DNA of 39,924 bases. It comes from Deltaproteobacteria bacterium UBA5756. Its GTDB lineage: Bacteria > Desulfobacterota > Syntrophorhabdia > Syntrophorhabdales > Syntrophorhabdaceae. Both the position numbers and the translations under genes were made by a program. Positions 1 through 7,682 of the stretch are shown piece after piece. The DNA is taken from assembly GCA_002418985.1 (NCBI GenBank), contig DIFE01000014.1, positions 12,191 through 52,114 of the forward strand. Reading direction: 5' to 3'. A model generated the notes under the pieces. It was not told the DNA's origin. It ran no database searches and saw nothing but the letters and a program-made list of their open reading frames with translations. Each line of letters begins with the position of its first letter. The first letter of the stretch is position 1.

Positions 1-388
1 AGGAGCCGGTAGCCGTTCTTCTCATAGAAGGCAATGGCCCATCCGGCGGCGGCCCACGTTCCGACGAGCAGGGCTTGGCGGTCGTGGATTCCAGGAAAGC
101 CAGGAGCCTGGTCCCCAGGCCGCGGTTCCTTTCCGCGGTCCGTACGTACGCATGGCGGATAAGGCAGACGTCGCCCCTGTCCTGTATACCCATGACCGCC
201 ATGAGGGTGCCCTCTGCCTCGCATCCGAAGAAGACGACGCCGTCTTCGATCTCACCCCGGAGCTGGCCGTGGGTCATATAGGGCTGGTGCCAGCGATCAT
301 CGGGAATGACGCCCTTGTATGCGATGGCCGCATCATTGATGATTTCCCGGATGACATCAAAGTCGTCCTCCGTGCAGATTCTTATCAT
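1..388 (-). pseudogene. GNAT-family N-acetyltransferase, 3' end outside window, apparent frameshift
   Basis: Reading from the ATG at 388 leftwards gives a GNAT-like protein: an N-terminal beta strand (MIRICTEDDFDVIREI), then IQDRGDVCLIRHAYVRTAERNRGLGTRLLAFLE, whose RNRGLGTRLL part resembles the R/Q-x-x-G-x-G/A acetyl-CoA loop (motif A). After that point the frame turns into Pro/Ser/Arg-rich nonsense, while another frame continues with LLVGTWAAAGWAIAFYEKNGY, the typical motif B end (FYEKNGY). The break lies near 75-100 and needs a one- or two-base indel. The start has a good ribosome site (GGGAGG, 8 bases upstream). GNATs transfer an acetyl group from acetyl-CoA to an amine; the substrate cannot be told. 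Genuine decay or a sequence error are both possible. Confidence 0.7.
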
Positions 389-584
389 GGATGGATCCTC
401 CCTGTGGACCGGTTTCTTTTCGCGGTGCCCGTCATGGACAGCATGCGCATTCCCGGGGGTCGGCCGAAAAAGTTCTTCAAGCTCAACCCGGCGGACCTTT
501 CCGGGCGGAATGCCTCTCTTGTGTCCTGACCCCGAAACGGTGTGCGGCCTTCCCGCCGCGCCCCGGAGAAAGGCCCCTACACCT

Positions 585-1457
585 TTATTTTAGATGGCAG
601 CGGTTGGCCGTATCTTGTACGCAATTGCTGTTTCGGCGGTAGCGGCCGGGTGTGACGCCGACAATCCTTGTGAATGCCCTGGTAAAGTGGCTTTGGTCGG
701 CAAAACCGGTGTCCAGGCTGACCTGGGTAATGGGCAAGCCCTCCGAGAGCAGCTGCCGCGCATGGTCGATGCGCTTCTGGATGAGATAGGCATGGGGGGG
801 AAGCCCGACAGCTGCGCGAAAGAGCCGCAAGAGGTGAAACTCGCTGAGGCCGGCCGCGCGGGACAGTTCGGAGAGCGTAACGTTCTCGGTAAAGCGGGAA
901 TCGAGATATTCGAGGGACGTTTTAACCGCCCCGTGGGCGCCCTGGGCCGCGGGGGTGGGAGCTTTCCCGTCCGCATGGCGTGATATCATCTGTGCGAGGA
1001 CGGATAGCAGGCGGGACTGCCTTTCGAGGGAAAGATCCGAGTACTCGAGTGTCCTGAGAAAGGAAAGGATGTCGAGAGCAAGGGGGGCGTCCTTGATGAC
1101 GGGGGAAGAAAAATGGGGAAGTTCGCCGGCATGGGGCAGAATCTGGACCGCGACCCTCCTGAGGAGTCCGGGATCGGGATAGAAGACCCGGTATGTCCAA
1201 CCCATTGCGGCCGGGGAGAATCCCGTATGGACCTCGCCGGGGTTTACAAGGCATATGTCACGGCAGGTGGCGATATGGGTGGAGCCTTTGTAATATGTTG
1301 CTTGTACACCTTTCTCGATGACGCCTATGGCGAAAGTATCGTGGGTGTGTCGGGGAAAGGAATGCGTGACGAAGGTGGCATGGAGGAATTCAAGATTGTC
1401 GAGGTCTGCCGCACGCTGAAATCTGACGAAATCGGTATTGTCCGCTGTTTCCTTCAT
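585..1457 (-). CDS. AraC-family transcriptional regulator
   Basis: A 290-residue protein with the usual AraC two-part layout. Residues about 15-150 form a cupin-like AraC ligand-binding domain (FPRHTHDTFAIGVIEKGVQ, then LVNPGEVHTGF). Residues about 185-280 carry the two helix-turn-helix units (VTLSELSRAAGLSEFHLLRLFR and ITQVSLDTGFADQSHFTRAFTRIVGVTPGRYR), the second matching the family signature. It is expected to bind DNA as an activator or repressor responding to a small effector. Neighbours on the same strand are the GNAT gene downstream and a beta-helix protein upstream, about 110 bases away, so it is probably its own transcript. The target is unknown; the adjacent GNAT gene is only a guess. 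Confidence 0.92.
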   Translation of the reverse strand: MKETADNTDFVRFQRAADLDNLEFLHATFVTHSFPRHTHDTFAIGVIEKGVQATYYKGSTHIATCRDICLVNPGEVHTGFSPAAMGWTYRVFYPDPGLLRRVAVQILPHAGELPHFSSPVIKDAPLALDILSFLRTLEYSDLSLERQSRLLSVLAQMISRHADGKAPTPAAQGAHGAVKTSLEYLDSRFTENVTLSELSRAAGLSEFHLLRLFRAAVGLPPHAYLIQKRIDHARQLLSEGLPITQVSLDTGFADQSHFTRAFTRIVGVTPGRYRRNSNCVQDTANRCHLK

Positions 1458-1564
1458 ATCAATCCCCGGATTGCCCGTTATTCTTGTTTCTTAACGTCAG
1501 TTTGACAGAAAGCAGAGGGGTTGTCTGGAAGATTCTTGCTCCTTGTCCTTAAGGAGGGCCGTCG

Positions 1565-2098
1565 TTAAGGCGGGGGCGAATCCTTCAAATAGAGCCTGGA
1601 TTTCGCGAAAAGCGCATGAGCCTGTCTTCGAACCCCTTCGCGGTCCTCAGGCGTGGTCTCGCGAACGATCCTTCCCGGGGAGCCAACTATCAGCGAGTTG
1701 GGCGGTATGACCGTCCGAGGGGTCACGATGGCACCGGCGGCTATGATGGAACCCGCACCTACGATGGCGTGGTCAAGAACAATGGCGCCGACGCCGACGA
1801 GAACACCGGGGCCGACGACCGCCCCGTGAATGACGGCCCCGTGGCTGATGATGGAGAACTCGCCAACCGTAGCGGGGGAGCCTTCGGGCGACTCTATCAG
1901 GCACTGGTCGAGGACGGCGGAGTGCCTTCTGATGAGCGCGGGAGAATCGTCAGCTCTCAGGACGGCCATGGGCCATATGCTCACACCCTCTTCGACACGG
2001 ACGTCCCCGATCACCCGGGCGGAAAGATCGATAAATGCGCTTTCATGGATAGCGGGCGCTTTACCCTGGAACGACGAGATATTTCCGGTCGTTCTCAC
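1565..2098 (-). CDS. Gamma carbonic anhydrase-like left-handed beta-helix protein
   Basis: A 177-residue hexapeptide-repeat protein starting at a GTG (an in-frame stop lies 21 bases upstream, so no longer start exists). Repeats run from residue 17 to about 140 (GDVRVEEGVSIWPMAVLRAD ... VGAGSIIAAGAIVTPRTVIPPNSLIVGSPGRIVRE), and the C-terminal helix is as in the YrdA/PaaY/CaiE group. Two of the three zinc ligands are recognisable in ISHGAVIHG (His-x4-His), and the Arg-x-Asp pair (LRAD) is present, but the position of the first His, usually within a DGTVIHV-type strand, reads DQCLIES. Real carbonic anhydrase activity is therefore doubtful; an acyl- or CoA-thioester-related role, as for PaaY-like proteins, is an alternative. 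Confidence 0.85.
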   Translation of the reverse strand: MRTTGNISSFQGKAPAIHESAFIDLSARVIGDVRVEEGVSIWPMAVLRADDSPALIRRHSAVLDQCLIESPEGSPATVGEFSIISHGAVIHGAVVGPGVLVGVGAIVLDHAIVGAGSIIAAGAIVTPRTVIPPNSLIVGSPGRIVRETTPEDREGVRRQAHALFAKSRLYLKDSPPP

Positions 2099-2151
2099 CC
2101 CGCACCGCTTACCCGATTATCCAACAACTCATAAACCATAGTTTCTCTTCT

Positions 2152-2832
2152 CTACTCCCCGTACTCGTCAAGATAGCGCTCTATATAGGCCGTAACCTTC
2201 TTGTTGGGCTGATAGATGCCGAAATGGCCTTCGCAGAGAATGTCCGCGTTGAGAGTGAGGAGCTTTTCCATGGAGGCCCGCCAGTCGGTCATATTGGCAC
2301 CGAAATCGGCGAGGAAAGGTCCGTGTATGTCCTGGCCGAAGAGTACGCGCTTGCCGTCCTTGTCGATATAAGCGGAAATGGATCCCGGCGTATGGCCGGG
2401 GGTATGGAGAAGGACCATCTCCCGGGCGCCCACGGAAAGCACCTCTCTGGCGCCGGAGAGCTTGAGGTTGACGGCAAGGGGCTCAAACACGACGCCGTAC
2501 CAGCCGGCCGCTGTCATCCTTTGGTCACCTTGTTCAATGGGCGCGGCGTCAAGTTCGTGCATGACGATTCTCGCGCCCGAGCGTGCCTGAAGCGCGGCGG
2601 CGCCCCCGACGTGATCGATATGACAGTGTGTCAGGATGATTGTGGATAGCCGGGCGGGGTCAAATCCCAGCTTCTCGATATTGCGTATCAGCGAAGGAAC
2701 GCTGGCGCCCGCCCCGGCATCGACGAGGACGAGTTCCCCCAGGTCGAGAAGATAGACGCAGCAATCCCTTGAATCCGTAAGATCGGAGCTGCCAATGAGA
2801 TAAATGCCGTTGTGAATTTCTTTGGGGCCCAT
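2152..2832 (-). CDS. Metallo-beta-lactamase-fold hydrolase (glyoxalase II-like)
   Basis: A 226-residue protein. Metal-binding motifs appear in order: THCHIDH (H-x-H-x-D-H, about residue 75), the HTPGHTPGS strand-turn with the third His, GQDIHG with the bridging Asp, and EGHFG with the last His. This gives a dinuclear zinc or iron hydrolase site. The frame stays open further upstream to 3105, but that extension reads as low-quality sequence and covers a hairpin and a promoter, so I chose the ATG at 2832, preceded by GGAGAG. The substrate is unknown (thioester, lactam or phosphodiester are all seen in the family). It is divergent from a second, unrelated MBL-fold gene at 3108. Confidence 0.9.
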   Translation of the reverse strand: MGPKEIHNGIYLIGSSDLTDSRDCCVYLLDLGELVLVDAGAGASVPSLIRNIEKLGFDPARLSTIILTHCHIDHVGGAAALQARSGARIVMHELDAAPIEQGDQRMTAAGWYGVVFEPLAVNLKLSGAREVLSVGAREMVLLHTPGHTPGSISAYIDKDGKRVLFGQDIHGPFLADFGANMTDWRASMEKLLTLNADILCEGHFGIYQPNKKVTAYIERYLDEYGE

Positions 2833-2863
2833 TTTCTCTCCGGTTCGAATGGTGTATGATACC

Positions 2864-2900
2864 GATACACGATGATACACGATAGAGGGTGAAAAAACAA
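2864..2900 (-). promoter_or_regulatory. Predicted promoter with tandem decamer for the MBL-fold gene at 2832
   Basis: On the minus strand TTGTTT (2900-2895) and TATCAT (2877-2872) are separated by 17 bases, a plausible though weak -35 with a good -10. The -10 overlaps a perfect tandem decamer, GATACACGAT twice at 2864-2883 on the plus strand. A tandem repeat inside a core promoter suggests an operator. GATACAC also forms the arms of the palindrome at 32035-32052. Confidence 0.4.
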
Positions 2901-2937
2901 CATGGAGGGCTTTCCACCGCAGTTTAAGCGCGGCAGC

Positions 2938-2974
2938 CCGATAGGTCCGATAAAACCAGCGACCTATCGGACCT
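2938..2974. repeat. Palindrome with two alternative stems
   Basis: CCGATAGGTC (2938-2947) pairs perfectly with GACCTATCGG (2961-2970), and the overlapping AGGTCCGATA (2943-2952) pairs perfectly with TATCGGACCT (2965-2974). It lies between the two divergent MBL-fold genes with no T tract. The ATAGGTC core also occurs in the loop of the hairpin at 4851-4895, suggesting one dispersed palindrome family. Confidence 0.6.
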
Positions 2975-3055
2975 GGTAGAAACAACCGGCTGACGGACCG
3001 ACGGGGACATAACGGGAAATTACCGTCACGGGTCTCGCTATGGGCGCATGCCTTC

Positions 3056-3084
3056 TTGACAGTAGGGCAATGTAGTTGTAATAT
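3056..3084 (+). promoter_or_regulatory. Sigma-70-type promoter for the gene at 3108
   Basis: TTGACA (3056-3061), a 17-base spacer and TAATAT (3079-3084). The predicted start near 3091 leaves a short leader containing the AAAGGAGG ribosome site before the ATG at 3108. Confidence 0.8.
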
Positions 3085-3107
3085 CAAGGGAAAAAAGGAG
3101 GACACGG

Positions 3108-3764
3108 ATGAAAGTAAAATGGTACGGGCATTCAGCCTTTCTTATCACAACGGCTGCGGGCGTCAGAATCATAACCGATCCGTACCAGCCTGGCGCATTC
3201 GGTGGGGCCCTTTCCTACGGGAGGATCACCGAGGAAGCGGACATCGTGCTTTCAAGCCACGATCACGATGACCACAATTATACGAAGGACATACAAGGAG
3301 AGTTCATCTTCATAAATAGAGAAGGGGTCTATCAGGAAAAGGGGGTGACGATACGCGCCGTGGCGACATTCCACGACACCTCCCGGGGGAGCGAGCGGGG
3401 CAAAAACCTGATATTTATCGTAGAGGCCGACGGCATGAGGTTGGCCCACGCGGGCGATCTCGGGCATACTCTTGACGCGGCGGCACTGAAGGAACTGGGC
3501 AGGATCGACATATTGCTCGTCCCTGTCGGCGGTTTCTACACGATAGACGCACGGGAGGCGACCAGCGTCGTTGAGGATATAAAGCCCCTCGTCACCATAC
3601 CGATGCATTTCAAGACCGATAAATGTGATTTTCCGATAACCCCCGTCGAAGAATTCACAAAGGGAAAAACAGGTGTGCGGGACACGGGAAAGACAGAGGT
3701 GGAGTTTTCAAAGGCCACGCTTCCGTCCCACAGGGAGATCGTGGTCCTCGACCACGCGCTCTAG
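3108..3764 (+). CDS. MBL-fold metal-dependent hydrolase, UlaG/UPF0173-like
   Basis: A 218-residue protein of the short UlaG-like branch of the metallo-beta-lactamase superfamily. Visible are the starting strand MKVKWYGHSAFLI, the DPY turn, SSHDHDDHNY (H-x-H-x-D-H, about residue 50), a following His in ATFHDTS, HAGDLGH with the bridging Asp, and MHFKTD near the C-terminus. The compact form without a long C-terminal extension is typical. The substrate is unknown: members include L-ascorbate-6-phosphate lactonase and uncharacterised hydrolases. It has a strong promoter and ribosome site and is followed after 25 bases by hpt, so the two and the next small gene probably form one operon. Confidence 0.9.
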   Translation: MKVKWYGHSAFLITTAAGVRIITDPYQPGAFGGALSYGRITEEADIVLSSHDHDDHNYTKDIQGEFIFINREGVYQEKGVTIRAVATFHDTSRGSERGKNLIFIVEADGMRLAHAGDLGHTLDAAALKELGRIDILLVPVGGFYTIDAREATSVVEDIKPLVTIPMHFKTDKCDFPITPVEEFTKGKTGVRDTGKTEVEFSKATLPSHREIVVLDHAL

Positions 3765-3789
3765 TCTAAGGCCGCCGAAAGGACGACAG

Positions 3790-4314
3790 ATGCTGAAACG
3801 GCTCTTTTCAAAACAGGATATCGCGAAAACGGTAAAAAGCCTTGCGAAAACGATCGAAAAGGACTTCAAGAACGAGGAGATCATATTCGTGTGTCTCCTG
3901 AAAGGTTCTTTCATGTTCACCTCCGACCTCGTCCGTAACATAAAGAACCCCTCCAGGATCGACTTCATGCGGGTCTCATCGTATGGGAATGCCATGAAAA
4001 CGAAGGGCACCATAAATGTACTCAAGGATCTGGAAGAGGATATAGAGGGGAGGAACGTCGTCATCGTCGAGGACATAATCGATTCCGGGCTTACCCTGAC
4101 GCGCATAAGGGAGATGCTCGAGAGGCGAAATCCGAAGTCCCTCAAGATCTGCGCCCTCATAGACAAGAGAAGCCGGCGGGAAGTGGAGATAGAGGGCGAT
4201 TACGTGGGTTTTACGATAGATGACGGCTTTGTGGTCGGCTACGGGATAGATTTTGCGGAGCAGTACCGGAATTGTCCCGAGATCTGTGTGGTTGTGGAGG
4301 AGGAGCCTGAATGA
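3790..4314 (+). CDS. hpt: Hypoxanthine phosphoribosyltransferase
   Basis: A 174-residue purine salvage enzyme that makes IMP or GMP from hypoxanthine or guanine and PRPP in the cytoplasm. The PRPP-binding loop VVIVEDIIDSGLTL is complete (about residues 95-108), with the preceding FVCLLKGSFMF strand-loop and the flexible SYG segment (RVSSYGNAMKTKG). The C-terminal VGYGIDFAEQYRNCPEICVV is the usual family ending. The open frame extends back to 3673, but the ATG at 3790, preceded by AAAGGA, gives the standard length; the upstream part would overlap the MBL-fold gene. It overlaps the next gene by ATGA (4311-4314), implying translational coupling. Confidence 0.95.
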   Translation: MLKRLFSKQDIAKTVKSLAKTIEKDFKNEEIIFVCLLKGSFMFTSDLVRNIKNPSRIDFMRVSSYGNAMKTKGTINVLKDLEEDIEGRNVVIVEDIIDSGLTLTRIREMLERRNPKSLKICALIDKRSRREVEIEGDYVGFTIDDGFVVGYGIDFAEQYRNCPEICVVVEEEPE

Positions 4315-4754
4315 ACCGTCGACTCGCGGTAATCTGGCTTGGCATTGTCGTAGCGGCGGCGGCCGTTTTTGCGGGCGCCGGCAGCGCGTCCGCATTCCCG
4401 GGCGAACCGGACGGTTATAGCGGCATAGCATGGGGAACCGCCCTTGATCGCTTGAGCTCGATGGAATATGTCGGCAGACGGAACGATGAGCCCGACATAG
4501 AGTTGTACCGGCGTAGCGGTGACGATCTGACTTTCGGCAAGGCACGGCTGACCGCCGTCGAGTACGGTTTCGCCGATGGTCGTCTCAGCGTGGTTACCCT
4601 CAGGGTGAATTCGCTTCTGCACTATCTTCTCATGAAAGAGGAGGCAATCCGGAGATTCGGCCCGGGCAAAGAGGCGGATCCGCACGCCGAAAGATATATC
4701 TGGGAGGGCGAGCGAACGACGGTGAGGCTGAAGAGCGCCTTTGACATGTCCTGA
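4311..4754 (+). CDS. Small exported protein of unknown function
   Basis: A 147-residue protein I do not recognise. Residues 1-28 form a clear signal peptide (MNRRLAVIWLGIVVAAAAVFAGAGSASA, likely cleaved after SASA). The mature part begins EPDGYSGIAWGTALDRLSSMEY, a pattern seen in small periplasmic proteins where a 'G-i-x-W-G-t' strand precedes a modelled enzyme-free domain, then alternates strands and helices and ends in a strand (ERYIWEGERTTVRLKSAF). Its start codon overlaps the hpt stop, so it is translated from the same message although the functions look unrelated. Confidence 0.75.
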   Translation: MNRRLAVIWLGIVVAAAAVFAGAGSASAFPGEPDGYSGIAWGTALDRLSSMEYVGRRNDEPDIELYRRSGDDLTFGKARLTAVEYGFADGRLSVVTLRVNSLLHYLLMKEEAIRRFGPGKEADPHAERYIWEGERTTVRLKSAFDMS

Positions 4755-4795
4755 GACGGCGCCCACGGGGAAGGATTCCTCGTTATGAGAAAGGC

Positions 4796-4830
4796 GGGTA
4801 AGAGGTAAGGGGCAATGGGTGATGGGCGAG
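4796..4830 (+). repeat. Heptad repeat copy 1 (degenerate)
   Basis: A G-rich stretch with 7-base periodicity matching the consensus GGTNATR seen at four other intergenic places. This copy is the most degraded (GGTAAGA, GGTAAGG, GGCAATG, GGTGATG) and trails into AG-rich sequence. It lies between the exported-protein gene and the hairpin at 4851. Confidence 0.55.
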
Positions 4831-4850
4831 AGGCAAGAGATAGTTTTTAA

Positions 4851-4895
4851 AGGATTTTATAAGTCTAATAGGTCGTATAGGACTTATAAAATCCT
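4851..4895. repeat. Perfect 15-bp inverted repeat (hairpin)
   Basis: AGGATTTTATAAGTC (4851-4865) and GACTTATAAAATCCT (4881-4895) are exact reverse complements around a 15-base loop that itself contains ATAGGTC. It is AT-rich against GC-rich surroundings and has no T tract on the plus strand, so it is a weak terminator candidate at best. It may belong with the palindrome at 2938-2974. Confidence 0.75.
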
Positions 4896-4946
4896 CTTCG
4901 CGCGGTTATATTGGGTCCGTGGTTTTGATGCTTCGAAGGAGGTTTT

Positions 4947-5435
4947 ATGGAGATTCTGGTGCTGTATCATTCGCGATCGGGAAACACGAAAAAACTGGCC
5001 GAGGCGATCGGCGCCGGCGTCGAGTCGGTAAGCGGCGTCACATGCGTCATGAAGGACACGACGGCGGTTGTGAAAGAGGACTTTCTGCGGGCCGACGGGA
5101 TCATAGCCGGTTCGCCCGTCTATTTCGGTACCATGGCTGCCGAACTGAAGGCGGTCTTCGATAAATTTGTCCCCGTGAGAAAGAAGATGGGCGACAAGAT
5201 AGGCGCGGCGTTTGCCACATCGGGAGACGCCTCGGGCGGCAAGGAAACCACCATGATATCGATTATCCAGGCGCTGCTTGTCTATGGGATGATCGTCGTC
5301 GGGGATCCCCTTGATGCAACCGGCCACTATGGCGTATCCTGTACGGGAGCGCCCGACGATAAGGCGGTGGAAAACGCCCGGAAGCTGGGAAAGAGAGTGG
5401 CAAGCCTGGCGCAGGCATTGAAACAGAATGCGTGA
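4947..5435 (+). CDS. Flavodoxin-fold protein (NAD(P)H-quinone oxidoreductase/WrbA-like)
   Basis: A 162-residue FMN-binding protein. The phosphate-binding loop YHSRSGNTKKLAEAI (residues 7-21) is a textbook flavodoxin motif; GSPVYFGTMAAELKAVFDKF (about 56-75) supplies the second FMN loop, and GAAFATSGDASGGKETT the third. It probably moves electrons or reduces quinones in the cytoplasm; the partner is unknown. A strong ribosome site (AAGGAGG, 5 bases from the ATG) supports the start. It stands alone, with a hairpin upstream and the parS site directly after its stop. Confidence 0.88.
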   Translation: MEILVLYHSRSGNTKKLAEAIGAGVESVSGVTCVMKDTTAVVKEDFLRADGIIAGSPVYFGTMAAELKAVFDKFVPVRKKMGDKIGAAFATSGDASGGKETTMISIIQALLVYGMIVVGDPLDATGHYGVSCTGAPDDKAVENARKLGKRVASLAQALKQNA

Positions 5436-5451
5436 CGTTTCACGTGAAACT
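5436..5451. other. parS-like centromere site (ParB binding)
   Basis: CGTTTCACGTGAAACT contains the perfect 14-base palindromic core GTTTCACGTGAAAC (5437-5450) of the conserved bacterial chromosomal parS 16-mer (TGTTTCACGTGAAACA), matching 14 of 16 positions with only the outermost pair differing. It lies 1 base after the flavodoxin stop, in non-coding sequence. In most bacteria such sites cluster around the replication origin. Confidence 0.75.
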
Positions 5452-5576
5452 CCGGATAGGCGGCCGCGGGCCGAAAACCGGGGCATAGAGACCTTACGAA
5501 GACAACCGGCCTCCGCGTGAGGAGTTCGGCCCCTTTCTGCGGACAGGGGACCCGGAGCCTGGAGTTCGGTACATGA

Positions 5577-7673
5577 ATGGTCGACATCGGTCAGGTGCTG
5601 GTGAGAGTGAAGAATTCGAAGACAGTAACTCATAACAAAATAACGGGAACAACGGGCATTACCGGACGGGTCGAGGCCATTAGAAGGGCTGCGGCCAAAC
5701 TGGAGGCCTCTCTCGGCGAATTTCAGGCCGTGGAGAAGGCGCTCGAGGACAGCGAAGCCCGCTACCGGCTTCTCGTGAGCCATTCATCTGACGGAGTGTT
5801 CCTCTTCAATCCGCGGACCCTGAACATTCTCGAAGCGAACACCAGTTTTCTGAAAATCACGGGATACAGGGAAGAGGAGATTACCCGCCTGACCCTACCG
5901 GACATCGTGACCATGAAGAAGAAGGATATCATGGCCAATGTCCGCGGCGTTCTTCGGAACAGCGAGCCCGTTTCAGGTCTTCGTCAGTACAGGAGAAAGG
6001 ACGGCACGGTGACCGATGTGGAGATCACCTCCGCGCTCATAAATTACAGAAGTCAGCAATTCATTATGGTAAACGTCCGTGATGTGACGGAAAGATTGAA
6101 AGCGCAGCATGAGCTCGAGCAGCAGGCAAGCATGCTTCGGGACCAGGCGGAGATCATCGATATCGCAGAGGATGCGATAATCGTCCGCGATATGAAGAAC
6201 CATGTCGTGTTCTGGAACAGGGGAGCCGCGGCCCGCTTCGGCTTTTCCTTCGATGAGGCCCGGGCAAAGAATCTTTCCCGTCTTCTCAAGACGCGCTACC
6301 CGGAGCCGCTGGCGACAATCCGGAAGCACCTTCTTTCCAAAGGAAAATGGGAAGGAGAACTGATTCACCACACCAAGAGCGGCCGCCAGATCGTTGTGGA
6401 AAGCAAATGGAAACTCAGGGCCGACAAAAAAGGCAAACCCGCCGCGGTGCTGCAGATAGACAACGATATCACGGAGCGCAAACTGGCCGCGACGTTGCTG
6501 CAGAAATCGAACGAGGAGCTGGAGCGCAGGGTGGTCGAACGCACCAGCGAACTCACGGAAGCCAATGCCCGCCTGGTTCAGGAGCTGAAAAGACGGCAGC
6601 AGGTCGAAGAGATGCTCAGGCGGGGGGCCGAGCGATACAAGAATCTTTTTGAGAACTCCCCGATAGGCATCTACCGGACGGATCCTCAGGGAAAGATCCT
6701 TATGGCCAATCCCACCCTGATCCGCATGATGGGCTACTCCTCATTCGACGAATTTGCCGCCGTCAAGTCCGTCAGAAAAAGTTGCGAGCCCACATACCTC
6801 GGCAAGAAGATCAAGGACCGGCTTGAAAAGGAGGGGCGTGTCAGGGGGTTCGAAGCAAGATGGAAACTGCGAAACAAGTCGAGCATGTACGTGATGGAGA
6901 ACGCCAGGGCGATACGCAACGGAGAAGGGAAAACCCTTTACTACGAAGGGACCGTTGAAGACATCAGCGAGCGCAAGCAGGCGGAGGCACGAATAGAACA
7001 GTACCAGACCCAGCTCAGGTCGCTTGCATCGGAACTCTCCCTGGCGGAGGAGCGCGAGCGGCGAAGGATATCCAACCTGCTTCACGATCATATCGGGCAG
7101 CTGCTTGCAACCGCCAAAATGAGGCTCGGATGGATCGAGAGCGTGGTTAAGGATGAAGTAATCGAAAAAGAGATTGATGAGATCCGCAACCACATCGGCC
7201 AGGCCATTCAGTTCGGCCGTTCCCTCACATTCGAACTGAGCCCGCCCATTCTCTATGACCTGGGGCTTGAAGCCGCCCTGGAATGGCTTACGGAACAGGT
7301 GCAAGAGCAGAATGCCATCCGGCGGGAGTTTGAAAACGACGGGTTGCCCAAACCGATCAGTGATGAGATACGGGTGCTTCTCTTTACGGCGGTGCGCGAA
7401 CTTCTCGTCAATGTCGTCAAGCACGCCGGGGCCACCCGCGCAAAGGTAACGGTACGGCGGGTTGACGAAAACATCTCCATCCATGTGGCCGATGACGGGA
7501 CGGGCTTCAATGCCTCGAAGCGGAGCTACCATATCGCGGAGGCCCGGGGGTTCGGTTTGTTCAGTATTCGCGAGCGCCTCCACTCGCTCGGCGGTCATAT
7601 GGACGTCCGTTCACAGGTTGGAAGAGGGGCAAGGATAATACTCGTGGCCCCCCTCAGGCGGAACGAGAAATAG
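5577..7673 (+). CDS. Cytosolic triple-PAS sensor histidine kinase, NarL type
   Basis: A 698-residue kinase without membrane segments. Order: N-terminal coiled coil (about 30-60), PAS1 (62-170), PAS2 (185-300), coiled coil with RRVVERTSELTEAN (305-340), PAS3 (348-460), HisKA_3 dimerisation domain with phosphoacceptor His503 in LLHDHIGQ, and HATPase (about 580-695; ELLVNVVKHAG N-box, ADDGTGF G1, GFGLFSIRERL G2). Each PAS ends in the usual D[IV](T/S)ERK-type linker. It phosphorylates an aspartate on a partner, almost certainly the LuxR-type regulator that begins 10 bases after its stop. The signal is unknown. The ribosome site is weak (GGAG, 12 bases away), so a slightly different start is possible. 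Confidence 0.93.
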   Translation: MVDIGQVLVRVKNSKTVTHNKITGTTGITGRVEAIRRAAAKLEASLGEFQAVEKALEDSEARYRLLVSHSSDGVFLFNPRTLNILEANTSFLKITGYREEEITRLTLPDIVTMKKKDIMANVRGVLRNSEPVSGLRQYRRKDGTVTDVEITSALINYRSQQFIMVNVRDVTERLKAQHELEQQASMLRDQAEIIDIAEDAIIVRDMKNHVVFWNRGAAARFGFSFDEARAKNLSRLLKTRYPEPLATIRKHLLSKGKWEGELIHHTKSGRQIVVESKWKLRADKKGKPAAVLQIDNDITERKLAATLLQKSNEELERRVVERTSELTEANARLVQELKRRQQVEEMLRRGAERYKNLFENSPIGIYRTDPQGKILMANPTLIRMMGYSSFDEFAAVKSVRKSCEPTYLGKKIKDRLEKEGRVRGFEARWKLRNKSSMYVMENARAIRNGEGKTLYYEGTVEDISERKQAEARIEQYQTQLRSLASELSLAEERERRRISNLLHDHIGQLLATAKMRLGWIESVVKDEVIEKEIDEIRNHIGQAIQFGRSLTFELSPPILYDLGLEAALEWLTEQVQEQNAIRREFENDGLPKPISDEIRVLLFTAVRELLVNVVKHAGATRAKVTVRRVDENISIHVADDGTGFNASKRSYHIAEARGFGLFSIRERLHSLGGHMDVRSQVGRGARIILVAPLRRNEK

Positions 7674-7682
7674 GGGTTATAC

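Noticed and set aside
2833..3105. 91-residue N-terminal extension of the MBL-fold protein
   Set aside because: It covers a hairpin and a tandem-repeat promoter; the family starts at the ATG at 2832.
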